Made by a program: the position numbers and the translations under genes. From assembly GCA_015680685.1 (NCBI GenBank), contig MNCI01020774.1:447490-511489 (forward strand): a DNA stretch of 64,000 nt, given 5' to 3'. This stretch comes from Gnetum montanum (Eukaryota > Streptophyta > Gnetopsida > Gnetales > Gnetaceae). The notes below the pieces were generated by a model. The model ran no database searches. It worked only from the letters and a program-made list of their open reading frames with translations, and was not told the DNA's origin. Every line of letters begins with the position of its first letter. The first letter of the stretch is position 1. Below, in pieces: positions 1 through 12,896 of the stretch.

Positions 1-790
1 CCAAGGAACCTTGGATGATCTTGTCAATCACCTAGGGACTTAGGAAGTGTAAACAAGGTAAATGATTTAAACAAGAATATAGATCCAATCCAATAGAAAG
101 CACAAAAATTAATTGTATTACAAACCTGCACAACAAATGAATTGTAAACTTTATTGCAATAATAAAATATTCAATGTATAAGGTTCAAAATATGTACAAA
201 TTATGTGTCCAAGTGCACAAGGAGTTGTAGAGATGAAGCTTGAAGCCTATTGAGTTTGGCAAGTTATGTTCAACTATCAGCCTCATGATCCAAGTACTTC
301 CTAGCTTCAATTGCCAAAACTCCTTGCTAGTTCTCAAGTTGAATTTGCAATGTTAGTTACCAAGGTGTAAATGATGTGCTTGAATTTTTGGAATTGTGAA
401 ACTATGTTGAAAGTCCCTAATGCCCAGCTAGTTACCAATTTTCTCCAAGAAGGTTCATAAACATCAACGATTTCAAGTGCTCAAGGTTGCTAAAGTTGTG
501 GAAAATTGTGAAACCAAAGAACTTGTTTGATGTGTTCAAATTTTTCTTTTATAAGTAATATGATTGTTAATTTTTGGCTACAAATTTTTGCCATGATTTT
601 TGATAGATTGATGTGATTTTTAGATGTGAGAGGTTATCATTTCCAGCATCGTTTTCTATTTTTGGTAATTTTTGATGCATCCATGTCATCAAAACTATGT
701 TGAGCACCATAAATAATAAATAGACTTTGGCAACTTGCTACCTCCAAGACCCATAAATAGTAAATAGACTTTGGCAATTTGCTATCCCAT
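1..790 (-). repeat. E1 left LTR (3' LTR), cut by window start
   Basis: Bases 1-~725 align with 26707-~27433. Shared blocks include GGACTTAG, ACAAGAATA.AGATCCAATC and TAGAGATGAAGCTTGAAG-like runs. Near its inner end a stretch of about 37 bases (CATAAATARTAAATAGAC type) occurs twice in a row, at ~709 and ~752. The inner boundary near 790 is set by homology to element E2, whose internal domain starts with the same block (CATTGGGTYTCATTAYCAAGG). Confidence 0.75.
546..553 (-). promoter_or_regulatory. Probable TATA box of E1 left LTR
   Basis: CTTTTATA on the plus strand reads TATAAAAG on the minus strand, the transcription direction of the element. The same octamer is kept at the homologous place in the right LTR (27253-27260). 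Confidence 0.45.
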
Positions 791-1433
791 TTTTATGGGG
801 TAAAACCTCCATTGGGTTTCATTATCAAGGATAGATTTAATTTGGTTTTCTTTTTGAATGAGATGTGTTACATTCAATGAACTTGATGGTGGAGCATAAC
901 AAAGGAGATGTCAAATGGCCACAATGCATGAGTGTCGAACATAGGTCATCATTGTTATTCAGGGTAAGGAAGGTTATAATTAGACTACAAGGTTGGGCTC
1001 AAGAATGGGTAATGGTGATGATGTAAAATAAGCACTCTTGGTATGATAGAACAAGCTAACTAAATCTTATGCACCAAGGTCATGTAGTAACTTGCCATTG
1101 CGATGAGTTGCACCTTTGCAATGACCCCCAAGCTTCACATTGCTAGCACAACTCCAAGAGAAAAAGAAAATAAGACAAAGAAAACATGTTGTTATAAGAT
1201 AATGCATATGGGCACACGAGACAACCAGCAAACTAGGTCACCATAGGTCATTATTGTTACAACATGGAGAGATCTGTGTAATGCACATTAGATTTACAAA
1301 GTTTTGTAGTTCATTTATTATGCTAAATAGAGAGATAGAGAGATAGATAGAGAACATGTAGGCTTGCTTACTATACGTTGTAAAGGCTATTAATCAACTA
1401 TTGGTTTGTACCTATAAAGAAGACTATGTTAGA
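791..1433 (-). other. E1 non-coding stretch between pol and 3' LTR
   Basis: No reading frame is supported here. It is homologous to 38570-39200 of E2: both contain GAATGAGATGTGTTACATT and a downstream block ending in AACTCCAAGA. A short GA/GATA-rich simple repeat lies at 1327-1353. This corresponds to the 3' untranslated part of a Tat-type element. Confidence 0.6.
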
Positions 1434-4400
1434 TGTAATAAGGCTTTAGATAGGAATGGTTAACTGGATTGGCCAAGTCATTTTCATTCATGTTTTTCAC
1501 TCTAAAGGCTTCTTTGACATAGGCCTTGATGACCAAGAAAGGCCCCTCCTAGTTGGATGAGAACTTATCTTCATACTCACAAACAACCTTAAAGATCATG
1601 TATCCATTAATATTTCATTTTTTCAAGTCATGGTGATGTTGTTGTTTTTGCCTCTCTTGGTTTCATTCAATGTGAGCAAGCGTTTATATTTTTTACTTTT
1701 CCATTGAATCTAGGTTAATTTTATGCAGCTCCTTATTTTGCTCATCATTCATGAAGTTTGATAGAGGCACTTTGAGTGATGGAACCTACAATTCAAGAGA
1801 CAAAATAGCTTCAGATCCATAAACCAGGCTATATGGGGTTATACTAGTTGCAGTTTGATAGGTAGTCCAATAGGTCCAAAGTGCATGGACAAGCTGCTCA
1901 TTCCACTTACATTTGCTATTATTAAGCATCTTTTTAATCAAGTTTATATGGCCTTATTGCTACCTTTATTCTATCCATTAGAATGAGGGTAGTTCGATGA
2001 GAAAAAGGAACGTTTGATGTCTAGGTCTTGAGAAAAGGCTTGTGTTTCTTGGCTACTAAACTATGGTCCATTATTTGTGATTATGTCAAAGGTATTCCAA
2101 AACTGAAATGGGCTACTATGATATCTAGTATGAATCTATAGAATTTTTGAGACATTGTTTTCCTTGGGGGAATAGCTTCAACCCACTTTGTAAAGCATTC
2201 GGTTGCAATGATGATAATGTTATGTCCTGTCAAAGACTTAGAGGTTATACATTCAATAATTTCAACTCCCCACTGTTGAAATGACCAAGTTATTTGAGTA
2301 GTATGTAACTTAGTTAGTGGCACATGTATCAAGTTGCTATGCCATTGATAGATGGCACAATTTTTAACCTTCTGTAGTTAGTCACTTTTCAGATAGGGCT
2401 AGTAATAGCTTAGTCATCTAATCTTTGTGATCATGGCTTTGGGTCCTATATGTTCTCCACATACACCTTCTTGAACTTGCTTAAGGACTGCATAGGCTTT
2501 GGTTTTTTTCAAGCACATAATAATATGCCATCATAGGACCATTGACATAGTATGTTATCTCTTCCAATGACATTCTATTTTGATGTTTTACATACACTGT
2601 CCTTTTGAGAAGTAGTTAGGCCTTGGGTAGACTCATCATGTATTAGGTAAAATTTGATATCATCGTACCACTCTTTCTGAGGAGCAGTATTAATAGAGGC
2701 TGTAGAGTCACCTTTAGTGTTATGTGTAATGGAAATAGCACATTTCACAGTTAATGAATGAAACTTTCTAAATACATTGGGCATTACACATAATACCAAC
2801 TCTGTAAATTATTGCATTTGTTTCTTACCTAGGTCATAATAAGGTTGCAAATGTTTGGCTTTACATGCGTAAACCTTTGTTACGTGGTTAACCACAAGTT
2901 GTAAATCATCTTTTATCATTAGGTCTTTAATTCCTTGGTCATGAGCTACCATCATTTCCTTGATCAATCCTTCATACTCCACCATGTTGTTGGTACATGA
3001 AAATTAAAAATGGTAAGGAAAGGGTTGGATTACACTAGAAGATGATGTTATAATGGCAATAGCATTGGCCCCATGGGTAGTTGAAGCTTTGGCAAAGTGC
3101 ATAATTGCCTCATAGCCCTTGGGTACTTTGCTAACAATGTTGACATGCTCATTAGGAAATTCAAGGTCAATGGCTACATGGCCTTTGACTGGGTAAATGG
3201 TAAGTTGTGTGACTATGGCTTGACCTTTGGTTAAGGCTTTAGAGTTATAATGAAGGTTAAAATAAGCTGTATGGCTTTCCAAAGAGCTATATAGCTACTT
3301 TCATAGATATTTGTAGTTATGGCTCTAAGCATATTATCTTTGCAAATGACATTGACTTGGCTCCTAAAGAGGTAGTGTCTCCACTTCTTCAATGAGAAGA
3401 CTAGGGCTAGACAATGCTTCTCCACTTTGATGTATTAGGTCTCATAAGCAATCAATGTAGGCTTTGGTAACATATTGAAAACTCTATTCCATCATCTCAT
3501 TTTTGACAAAGCAGAGAAGCAATAGATGTCTCAGAGATAGCAAGGTAGATAGTTGTAAAAAGGTTTATCCTTTTGGGGTGGATAGACTATGGATAGTTGT
3601 AATAAGTCTTACTTAAGGTTTTAAAAGGCTTCTTGGCATTGAGCTATCCACTCATAGTGAAATCCTTTCTAAAGCAAGTGTTGCATGGGTTGTAACTTAT
3701 CTGTAAGCTTGGCGATGAACCTATAGATAAATTTTAATATACCTTGTAGTCCTTGAAGCTCCTTAAGGTTAGTTCATGCTGCCAAGCTAGATATGGCCTT
3801 AACCTTATTAGAATCAACATGTATCCGTATTTCAGATACTACAAAGCCAAGCATCTTATCGATTTTGACACCAAAGACACACTTCTTGGGGTTAAGTCTA
3901 AGCTCATATTTAAGAAATTGTTTTAGCACAAGGCCAAGGTCATTCACATGATCATTGGCTATTTTAAATTTAATGGCTATGTTATCCACATAGTCATTAA
4001 GTAATCCTAGCATGTAATCATTGAAGATATACATCATTGATTGTTGATAGGTCACACCTACATTATTTAGACCGAAGAGCATCATGGTATAATAATAGGC
4101 TCTTCATGGGGTTATGAATGTCATACAAAGTTGATGTTTTGAATTAATGCTAACTTGGTTGTGTCCCAAAAACCCATCCATGAAGGATAATAAGGCATGT
4201 ATAACCACAACATCGACAAGTTGATTAATACTAGGCAAAGAGAAGTCATCTTTGATAGTTACCTTATTTAGGTCTTAGAAATCAATACAGATACGTATAA
4301 TCCCATTTTTCTTAGGGACTACCACTATGTTAGACATCCAATCTATGTAACTGACAACTTGAATAAAATCATCTTGATACATTTTTATGATTTCATCGCA

Positions 4401-4864
4401 AACTAGTAGGGCTAAATTTGATCTAATCTTGTGAAGTTTTTGCTTAACTAGCTTGATACTAGGGTCGACTATGATGTTATGTTACACTAGGAATGGGTCA
4501 AAACTTGATATATCTTCATATGACTAGGGAAAGACCTTAATGTTGTGTTGGAGGACCTTGGTGATGTCTTGAGCCTATTGAGATTTCAATGAGAAACTTA
4601 GTTTCAGTGTTTTCTCCTCACCACTTTGTGTCATGATAGGAATCTCAACTAGAAAGTCTTTAGTAATGTTGCTAGCCTCAAGGTCAAGGGTCCTAGCTAG
4701 GTTTTTTGACCACTCAAGAGATTTTTCTATTATGGCTATATGGTTGACTAGGCTCTAAGGCTCAAGATCTAAGTAATTAAGATTAATGAATTATTCAATA
4801 TCACCATGAAGCTTGGTTAGGCTCAAAGGTAAACTAAATTGCTCCCAAGTGTCCATACTCCAAT
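1434..4864 (-). pseudogene. E1 pol remnant: reverse transcriptase, two RNase H domains, integrase
   Basis: This would have been the polymerase polyprotein of a Ty3/gypsy element. Minus-strand fragments match the E3 pol in order. RT lies around 3774-4085 (LNPKKCVFGVK, LGFVVSE; the catalytic YVDD is read here as YVDN). The first RNase H is around 3231-3560 (CLALVFSLKKWRHYLFRSQV). The second, aRNH-like RNase H is around 2950-3180; its expected FDG is read as FAK. Integrase is around 1434-2700, with the core around 2081-2332 (FTKWVEAIPP). Many stops and shifts remain and CpG is almost absent. The reading starts after a probable splice acceptor at 4864, with the first ATG at 4854-4856. It is non-functional. 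Confidence 0.8.
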
Positions 4865-4890
4865 CTTGCATACCAACCATAAGCATATTA
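4864..4890 (-). promoter_or_regulatory. Probable 3' splice site before E1 RT
   Basis: On the minus strand TATGCAAG is followed at 4864 by the pol reading, whose ATG lies 8 bases further on. E2 has ATGCAAG at the homologous site (exon from 42662, ATG 8 bases on) and E3 has TTTTGCAG (exon from 59736, ATG 9 bases on). Three diverged elements keeping the AG at the same distance supports an acceptor. A spliced intron between protease and RT is known for Ogre elements. Confidence 0.5.
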
Positions 4891-4899
4891 AGCAATACG

Positions 4900-5660
4900 T
4901 GTGTGATAAAATGAACAAATAATGCTAAAATAATATAAAATACTTTAGTAATAATGCCTCGATAAGCCAAAACATATTACTTCACTAGTCAAACAAGGTT
5001 AAAACAAGGGCAACAAATGTTATATGAGGTAGGTCAAAACAAATAGGTTGGAACAAAGGCCAAATAATGTGAAATAAAGTTGAATGGAGGCGAAATGATG
5101 GTCAAACACTATTCAATGATGTCAATCAAGGTTAAAGCAAGGTTAATGGAGGCCATGAGAGGGGAGTTATGGTAGTTAAAATATACTAAAGGCCTAAATA
5201 GAATAGAATGAAGTAGCATGAAGGCCAAATGATGGTCAAATGAAGCCAAATGATGGCTAAGCCACATCAAATGATGGCGAATAAGGTCAAAGGATGGTTA
5301 ACAAAGGTCACAAAAGAAAAGGTAAAGTAAATAAGGTAAACTAAAGGCCAACTAATGTGGAATAAAGCAAAATGCTAGCCAAATGAAGCCCAAATGATGG
5401 TCAAATCTCATCAAACGATGTCCTAGATGATTGAATAAGGTCATGCTAATCTCTAATGGTATTAGCTAATGTCAAATTAAACCAACTAAGGTCAAATTAT
5501 GCTAAATGATTGAAACATTTGGTGAGATTAGGGTCAAATGATGCTAAAATGATAAAAATGAAGGCAAGTGGCACCTTCAACAATGTATAACAAAATCAAA
5601 ACAAGTCAAAACACAATGGAACAAGGCCAAACTAGTTAAGGTGGGAAACATGGAGGTAAA
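4900..5660. repeat. Degenerate short-period repeat, unit like CCAAATGATGGTCAAATGA
   Basis: The stretch is dominated by variants of CAAATGATG and AAGGTCAAA at irregular 8-14 base spacing. The same kind of sequence fills 42700-43430 in E2, also just upstream (minus sense) of the RT splice acceptor. It is probably an expanded simple repeat within the element intron. No coding potential is seen. Confidence 0.6.
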
Positions 5661-7830
5661 AAATGTTCAATATTGGTCAATTAGGGTTACATTTTGCTAG
5701 TTTTAGGCCTTAGCAGGACATGGTGAGAGGCTATAGGGTCTATGGGCAAGTTTGGGCAGTTGGGAAGGTCATTTTGAGGTTGTTTGAAGGCAAAAATGAG
5801 ATCCGTTTTTTGAAAATATGCTAAAACCATGATGGCCACTATGGTTTTGGTAGGACCCAATGTGGTTCTTGAAAATATGTGAGTTTCCAATTTCATTAGG
5901 ACTAGTTTTGAGGTTTTGATGGTCTGAATTGATAACACAATGGATTGGGAGTGGAGATTAGTGAACTGTGGCATTGGTTTGATCCTTTGGAAGCCTCAAA
6001 TGCTATTAAAGGTTGGAAACTACATTGGCCAATGTGTTTCTAGCATAGTTGCATGGAAAAAGTTGATTTGTGATGTTCCAAGGTTGAATTTTATGTTCCA
6101 TCAGCTTCCTAGGGCAGCATAGGGACATCAAAGTCGTAGACCAATCATTCAAAGGTTAAAACATGTTGCTAAAAGTGAAGTTTGGAGCCTTGAATCCTAG
6201 AATCACATTGGCCAACGTAGTTCATGGTGGCCCTAGCATGGTTTGATAAAACTTGACCTTTTCATGGTCAAAACAAGCTCAAATGATAAATGTCTCTAGG
6301 GTTTCAAGGTTCTAGGCTTCCCGAATCAAATTTTAGATCATTTGGAGTGTTGTAGTAAGAGTAAACTATCCTTGGCACTAGAACTACATTAGGACCATGT
6401 TGGATAGTCTAGTTATGGTCTGGTCTAGTGTAGTTGTACATGAACCTTATCTTTTGATTATGGTTAATCAACTAAGTTTTTGGATTCCTAGGGTTATTGA
6501 TGTCCATGGCCAAGGTTTAGGATTATAATTATTTATTTTGAAGTTCATTGGAGTTTTGATAGGGCCACCCTCCTAAGAACTAAGCTAGCTAGCATAGTCC
6601 TAGCATGGTTATGGGGAAGATGATGAATTCTAGCTATTTTTGACTCAATTTCTAGGGTTTGGTGGTATCTAAAGGCTTCAGTAGGTTTTTGGGATTAGGA
6701 TGATGCATTTGAAGGTCAATTTGACATGTTAATGGCTTGTTATGGGGTTTTCATAGAGAAACTATGTTGGGGCTACATTGGCTAGCATAGTTCTAGACTT
6801 TCCTAGCATAGTTTTAAGGTTAAGATGAGTGTTGACTTGTTTTTGCTTTGTTATTTGGAATCCCAATGTTACCAAAGACTTCAGGGAGATGTAAAGGTTA
6901 GGATGTGCCACTTTGAATGTTATTTAAGGCTTTATTGATCCATTTGATGGTCAACCTCAACAAACAAGAGTGGGACCATGCTAGCTAGCATAGTTCTAGT
7001 GCCCTCTAGTGTGGTTCCTCAAGAATCAAGGAATTTAACATTTTTGATAGTTTTTAGGAGGTTTTAGAGTTGCTAAAGGCTCTGGCTAGGGTTTTGGGCT
7101 TGGTGTGGTTATTTCAAATTTGTTTGAAAGCTTGGCTAGTGTTGAGAACTCCCATCCCCATGGAACTACATTGGCTAGTGTAGTTGTGCTCTTACCCAGT
7201 GTAATTTCCTAGAAATAGCTTATTTTGTTATGATTTTTAACTTTCTTCGATGCTTGGGACCTTCTAATATCAACATATTGTTTCCAATTTTGGCATGATG
7301 GTTTATTGGCTTTAACATATTGTGGATGGATGGCTAGGAGGTGAACTTTGGAAATGGTTCAAGATTGGAACCTATTCCAAGGATTATTTGGGAATTAATC
7401 CCAGCATAGTTCTTGTTGAAAGGCCTAAATCCTAGTGTATTAGGATTTTTATTAGTTTATTTGGAAGGCATCTATTGAGGCCCTTGCAAATTTAAATTGT
7501 TATTATACATTAATTTTCCCACTAACCCAGCATAGTTCCTACTTTTCAATGATGAACATGTAGTTATGTAGGAGTTGTGTGGGTGTCTTGGGCATGGGGC
7601 TTGGATTTTTAACACATAAGTTTGGGAATACTTCCTACATTACAATTTTACTGAAATCAATCCTCATAGCTCATCTCCAAAAAGTAGCACTTAGAATTAG
7701 AGCTTTCCCATAAATTTTGGCTTCAATCCCATCCATCCTTAGTGTAGTTTGACCAAAATTCACCAGGGATCAATGCAACTATAAGGAAGGTGAAGAAGAA
7801 TTGAAGTTGTTTTACATCAACTTGTCCAAG
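5661..7830. repeat. E1 motif array upstream of the opposite-strand gene
   Basis: About 2 kb without convincing coding. From about 5830 it holds many copies, in both orientations, of a motif like CTACATTGGC / GCTAGCATAGTT. Some copies pair into a palindrome (ACTACATTGGCTAGTGTAGT at 7165-7184). One copy keeps a CpG (CCAACGTAGTT, 6212-6222), pointing to an ancestral CCAACGTAGTT/AACTACGTTGG. The same motif recurs in the leader at 26080-26410 and in the right LTR at 27437-27640. The array ends just before the ATG of the opposite-strand gene at 7831. Confidence 0.65.
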
Positions 7831-10800
7831 ATGAATAAGAGGAGAGCATGAAAAAGAAAGAACCTAGCACTAGAAGAGGTAGAAATTGCTGCTAGGGGAC
7901 TCTCCAATTTGCCATGGCCTTTGCTTGGAGAAGGCGCATCCACAATGATTGCCAAGTACCCCTTTCTTTGCCATTTTCATGAATTCTAGCTTTGAACCTA
8001 AGTGTTTTGTGATGGCTAGGCTTGTAGGTTGAATGAATTTTGGCATTGAGTGGTTTAAACACTATATTTAGATTGTAGTAAAGTGTTTGCTACATTATTT
8101 TAGCCTTAGGGGGTGCTTATATTAAGTTGGTAATTTTTGTTTTACCTTGTTCTATACATTTTTGTTGTTTTTTTTACCAAAAAGTAATGCCACTTCTCTA
8201 TTTTTTATGAGAAAATGACATAGAATTTTTTGTTTTTGAGGTTATGGGGTTATTGTTCATTTTTTAATGGTCAAACTAATAGTTAAACTGCTATTTTTTT
8301 ACTTATGGTCAATTTTTTATGACTTTTTCCATAAGTTAGTGGATAGTGAATTTTTTGAATTTTTGTTGTTTTACCCCTCGGAAACTAGTAGTGTTGACAC
8401 CTAGAAGAAATTTTTTTTGCCAACATCCCAACAACTTGGGAATACTTATGGCTATTTGGGAGGCTTTGGCATTTGTTCTAGAATTTTAAATTTTTTTTTT
8501 ATATTTTTTTCTGGTGCTTTTACTGTAGCCATTTTTCTATAGATGGGGTTTTTTGTAAAATTTTGACATGATTCTAGGTTGTCGTATAAATTTTTTCCAA
8601 GTGTAAAGTTGAAATGTTGATGTAAAATTTTCATTAAATTTCTTGTATGTGCAATACCTAGACTTATAAAAAAATTTTTAGTAAAATTTTATCATTTTTT
8701 ATGCATGAGAACTACCCTGTACAGTTGCAGTTTTAGCTATTGAAACTACAAACCTCCAAAACTTGTACAATCAAGGTTGGTTTATTTTTGGGGTTTTGCT
8801 ATACATATTTTAAGCCTCTACTGGTTATTTACATGTTATGTGTTGATTTCCAATAGCCTTTTGTATTTTTTTAAAAAATTTATCTAGCTTTTTTAGAGCT
8901 TTACTATAATTATTTCATTGTAAAGTAGGATTTCTACTCAAAATCTCATCCAATTCAAGTTGGAATTTTGTAACTATTATGGTGGGTTAAATTTTTGTAT
9001 AGGCTAGTTTCCATAGTTTTTAACATTTTTTGCATAAAATTTGTGTAATTTTTCTGTGTATTTCCACTATGAGACTACCATTAATATTAATGGGCTATTT
9101 GGTTCTTTCTCAATTGTTGGTTAAATTTTGCTTTGGTTTTAATAGTTGAGAAATCGTGAATTTTTTTATTTTGTCTTGTGTGAAAACATTGACACTATGC
9201 CTATAATTTTTTGTTTAATTGTTAAATTTTTGTTATGGTCATATAACATTGTAGCTATTATCATTAGGTTGTGTAAGACCTTCTTGAAGCCTATCTTGGT
9301 GGTGATTGAGGTGGTTGGATTATTGTGTTGCATACACACTAGGGTCTAATACCCCACTTGCTAACATGGTGTTGGATCATAGCTCCCTTTAGTTTAGGCT
9401 AGGGACCAAGGAGTTCCTGGCCTTCTTGCTATAGAACTTCAGTATGATGGTATGATCACACTTGTGTCATCGAACATAATGAATGTCATTGTGGAGACTT
9501 GGCTACCTCATTTTTCCAACCTAATTGTCAAGTTCATAGTTGATAACCCTGATACTCATGTGGAGGGTAACCAATTTGATGACATGTACACCAGAGGCAT
9601 ACGTAAGTTGTCCAAAATTTGGAACATGCTTAAGTTTATCCAGTATAATGTCAACAATATGTTATTGGTTAGTCACTGCATCCACCCCTTATTCCAAAAC
9701 CCTCCTAGCACTATCTATTTTTTGGAAAGGTAAGTGTAATTTTAAGTTTTTGTGGTTTACCTTTTGATTTTCACTAGTCAATTAAGGTTTAACAATTTTT
9801 ATTTGGTTTAGCATGCTTATAGGTATAAGGTAGATGACCAAGGGTTGATCAAGAGTGACCAAATCTTACCCCCCAAACAACATTGGAGGTCTTTGCCAAA
9901 GGCCAAGTAGTGAGGCTCATAGTGATGGACCAGCTCAAGGATGACTTTAGCAGGTATAGCTCATGCTATTCTCAGGCCTACCATAGGTGCCTAGCTAATG
10001 GGATGGCTCATAGTTGGTGGGATATTATTGATTTGGGTGCACATACATGTATACCCCTTAGGGTTCCCACATTACCTTCACTTAGTAATCAAAGTAAGAA
10101 TTTTTATTTTTATTTTGCTTTTTTTTATGCAATGCCAACATTTTCTAGTTATATAGTTGTTACATTATCTACGTTTTAATTATTTGACTATTTTTATTGA
10201 TGTGGCTATAGGTTTTGTTTTAATTTGTTATGTTTATTATATTTTGTTTTATATGATGTGCCTATTCCATAGCTAATGAGCTATTTTTGTTATGTTGTAG
10301 GGGCTACACCATCATCCAATGTTGTTGTAATCACTTCAAGATGTGCTGAGGAGATGCTTATCCTCAAGTTTGGTAAGGTGGATTCATCGCAACATTGGTT
10401 GGCAAGCTAAGCACGTAGAGATATCCAAGTGAGAATTACCAGTTCAGTTTTGCTTGATTTATTCATGGCTTCTAGCCCAACCTTACCTACCTTGGATATG
10501 GTGAATGTCATAGACTCCTTTGATATAGGAGTGAAGAAATTCATCACCCATGTTCATGGTGTGCTATCACCTTGGCCATCAATGAATCTACCTTCAGTAA
10601 CCTCTTTGGAATCCCTCGTGAGGACATGAAGATTGCCACCAAACCAAGGAAAGAGGGGGGCCATAGGAAGGAAGTGGAAGATTGGCTAAAATCTCATCAT
10701 GGCCACTTTGGATTTTCTCTTGACCATTGCTTAGTTGTAGAGGTGAATGAGATGTGTCCATTGTTTTGGTCCCCAAGCATTTCCAAAGTTGTTGTCATAG

Positions 10801-12896
10801 AAGAAGATCTTGGGCATTGAACAAGCATGAACCATGAAAAGGTCCTTAGTGAAGGTGCTTAATTTAAGTGGGTTGCTTACTTGGTTTCCAAGCTATGAGG
10901 GGATATCTTGAAACTTGAGAACAATCTTGACATGATATTCCATATGCACTTTGCATTTTTTGCAACATATTGAAGGAGGTTTGTGGAGTTCTTGGTGGTG
11001 GAGAAGGATGAACAATGGGTAAGTCAAGATCAATCCAAACTCTCTAAGTCTTGGATGAAACATATTTTTTCAATCATATAGGCTTAGAATCCACCAAAGG
11101 ATGTTGGGGAATCACTATTTGTTATCACTAAGCACTTTAGTGGTATGCATTGTCCTTCCCCTGATAGCATGGTAGTTGAACCCGAAGCTACTGATGTGAA
11201 TGCTAAGAAGGCCAAGGAGTTATGTGCTAAGGCTAATAGGGCATCAAGAGTAAAGTTGAAGAGGCCTATCATTGAGGAGATAGCACTAGTTGTTGAGCAG
11301 CCTTCGAACAGGAGGCTCATTATTAGACTTGGCTAGGCACATCATGTGATTCTAGGTACATTCTACTTATTTTATTTTTGTTTGAGTTATTTTGAATATA
11401 TGTTTTATGTTATATGGCCATGTTGTTTTGTTTTAGGAAAAATATGCTAATTTGATCCACATTTTATCTTTGTTCTTGTAGGGAAGCAACAATAACTGGT
11501 AGCCTAGGCAGTGGCAGTAGATGTCGAACAAAAATGCCTAGATGAGGAGCCACTACAACAACACAAGGGTGAGGGTCTGTCCAATGCCACATTCAATGCC
11601 CTTTACACCATATTTGAAGGTTCATAGTTAGGTGAACCTTCCATTATTTTCTTGGATGATCTTCCAGGTACTTATGAATTTTGTTTTATATGTTACATTT
11701 TGTAGTTTCATGTTTGAACTTGGTTTTAATTGTTAGACTATGGTAATGCTTTTTGTAGCTCTTGAATCTCAACTAGTTGCTTCAACCTCTATGTTTTGCA
11801 TGGAACCATGGGCTAAGGTTTCTAACAAAATGGAGTTTATGTGTGGGATGACCGAAGATCGATTGCAACAAGTTGCTCTTGATGTTGGTAAGAACCTTAG
11901 CTTATTTTTGCTTTAATTATTTTTATTGTTTATTCATTTTTGTTGTTTTTAGTTTCATGATTTTTTAAGTCTTACGATTATATGATATTAGTTGTTTAAA
12001 AAATTATTTTTGGTCATTTTATTATTCACTATTTACTAGTTTTATGTGTTTAACTTTATTGTATTGCTTGCATTGTCCAAGGTTGGATGGGATTCCAATC
12101 ATGCCATTTAGATTGATGAACTATCTAACCTACAACCTAATGTAGAGAATGGTTTATGAAAGTTATATGAAAGTTTCACTGAATGTGCACTCTCATGTGC
12201 TCGAACTTTGTTGGAATGCCAATGTTCTAATGAGCTCCTATAGGAGCGAGTTATAGCATTGGAAAGAGAGACCAACAGGCAGATGAAGGAGATTAAAGAC
12301 CTTTAGGATCGTAAAGAGTTTGTGTAAGCCCAAGTGGCTAATAGAGACTCCTTGCAAACTAAGAAGATAGAATGGTTATGGTATTGGAATGCCATCCATG
12401 GCAAGGTTGCTCTTACTAGGAGCCTTTTAGAGTAGAAGTTGTAGATGGACTTATTAGCTTGTAAAGCTAGGGAGAGGAGGGATTATTGTGGTTGGGTCCT
12501 TGAGTGGGTTTGAACACAAAAGGATAACAAGAAGTAATACAAGGCTGAATAGGAGAGTTATCTAAAGTAGCTACAAGAAGAATCCATAGAGAGGTGAAAA
12601 CTAAAGTTGTTCATGAAGGGAATCAACACAAGGATGTCTTTAAGCTATTTGAAGGCTCTTTAGTAGTTGTTGATTCCCCCACTCCTCAGATCACTACCTC
12701 TTTCAGGATGGTAAACACCAGTATATTTTCATGTGAGCCACCTATATGGACTGATATTATGGAGCAAAAAATTTTGATTGGTGTTAATCTTGGGGATGTG
12801 GATTGGGCCCATATGACTAAAGATCAAATTATCCACCATTTAGAGGTTGGTCTTCAGGGCTTTCCTATAGAAGCTGCCACACTAGAATCTTCCTAA
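7831..12896 (+). pseudogene. Opposite-strand multi-exon gene remnant inside E1 (unknown family)
   Basis: Exons inferred from splice consensus and coding stretches: 7831-7955 (ATG; donor GTACC), ~9398-9729 (donor GTAAGTG), 9812-10093 (donor GTAAGAA), 10301-11355 (acceptor GTTGTAG), 11482-11667, 11759-11887 (donor GTAAGAA), 12082-12896 (TAA). The last exon has a heptad-like, charged, probable coiled-coil part (ERVIALERETNRQMKEIKDL) and an end with PTPQIT, PPIWTDI, NLGDVDWAHM and HHLEVGLQGF. Exon 1 and the end of the last exon are matched by E2 (45107-46311), which sets strand and limits. Several stops and at least one frameshift are present. I do not recognise the family. The plus strand is antisense to gag-pol. 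Internal exon limits are tentative; the existence of the gene is well supported. Confidence 0.65.

Noticed and set aside
9452-12896. Plant mobile domain protein as identity of the opposite-strand gene
   Set aside because: I looked for the typical conserved tryptophan/histidine and LP.GE blocks of that domain and did not see them; family left unknown.
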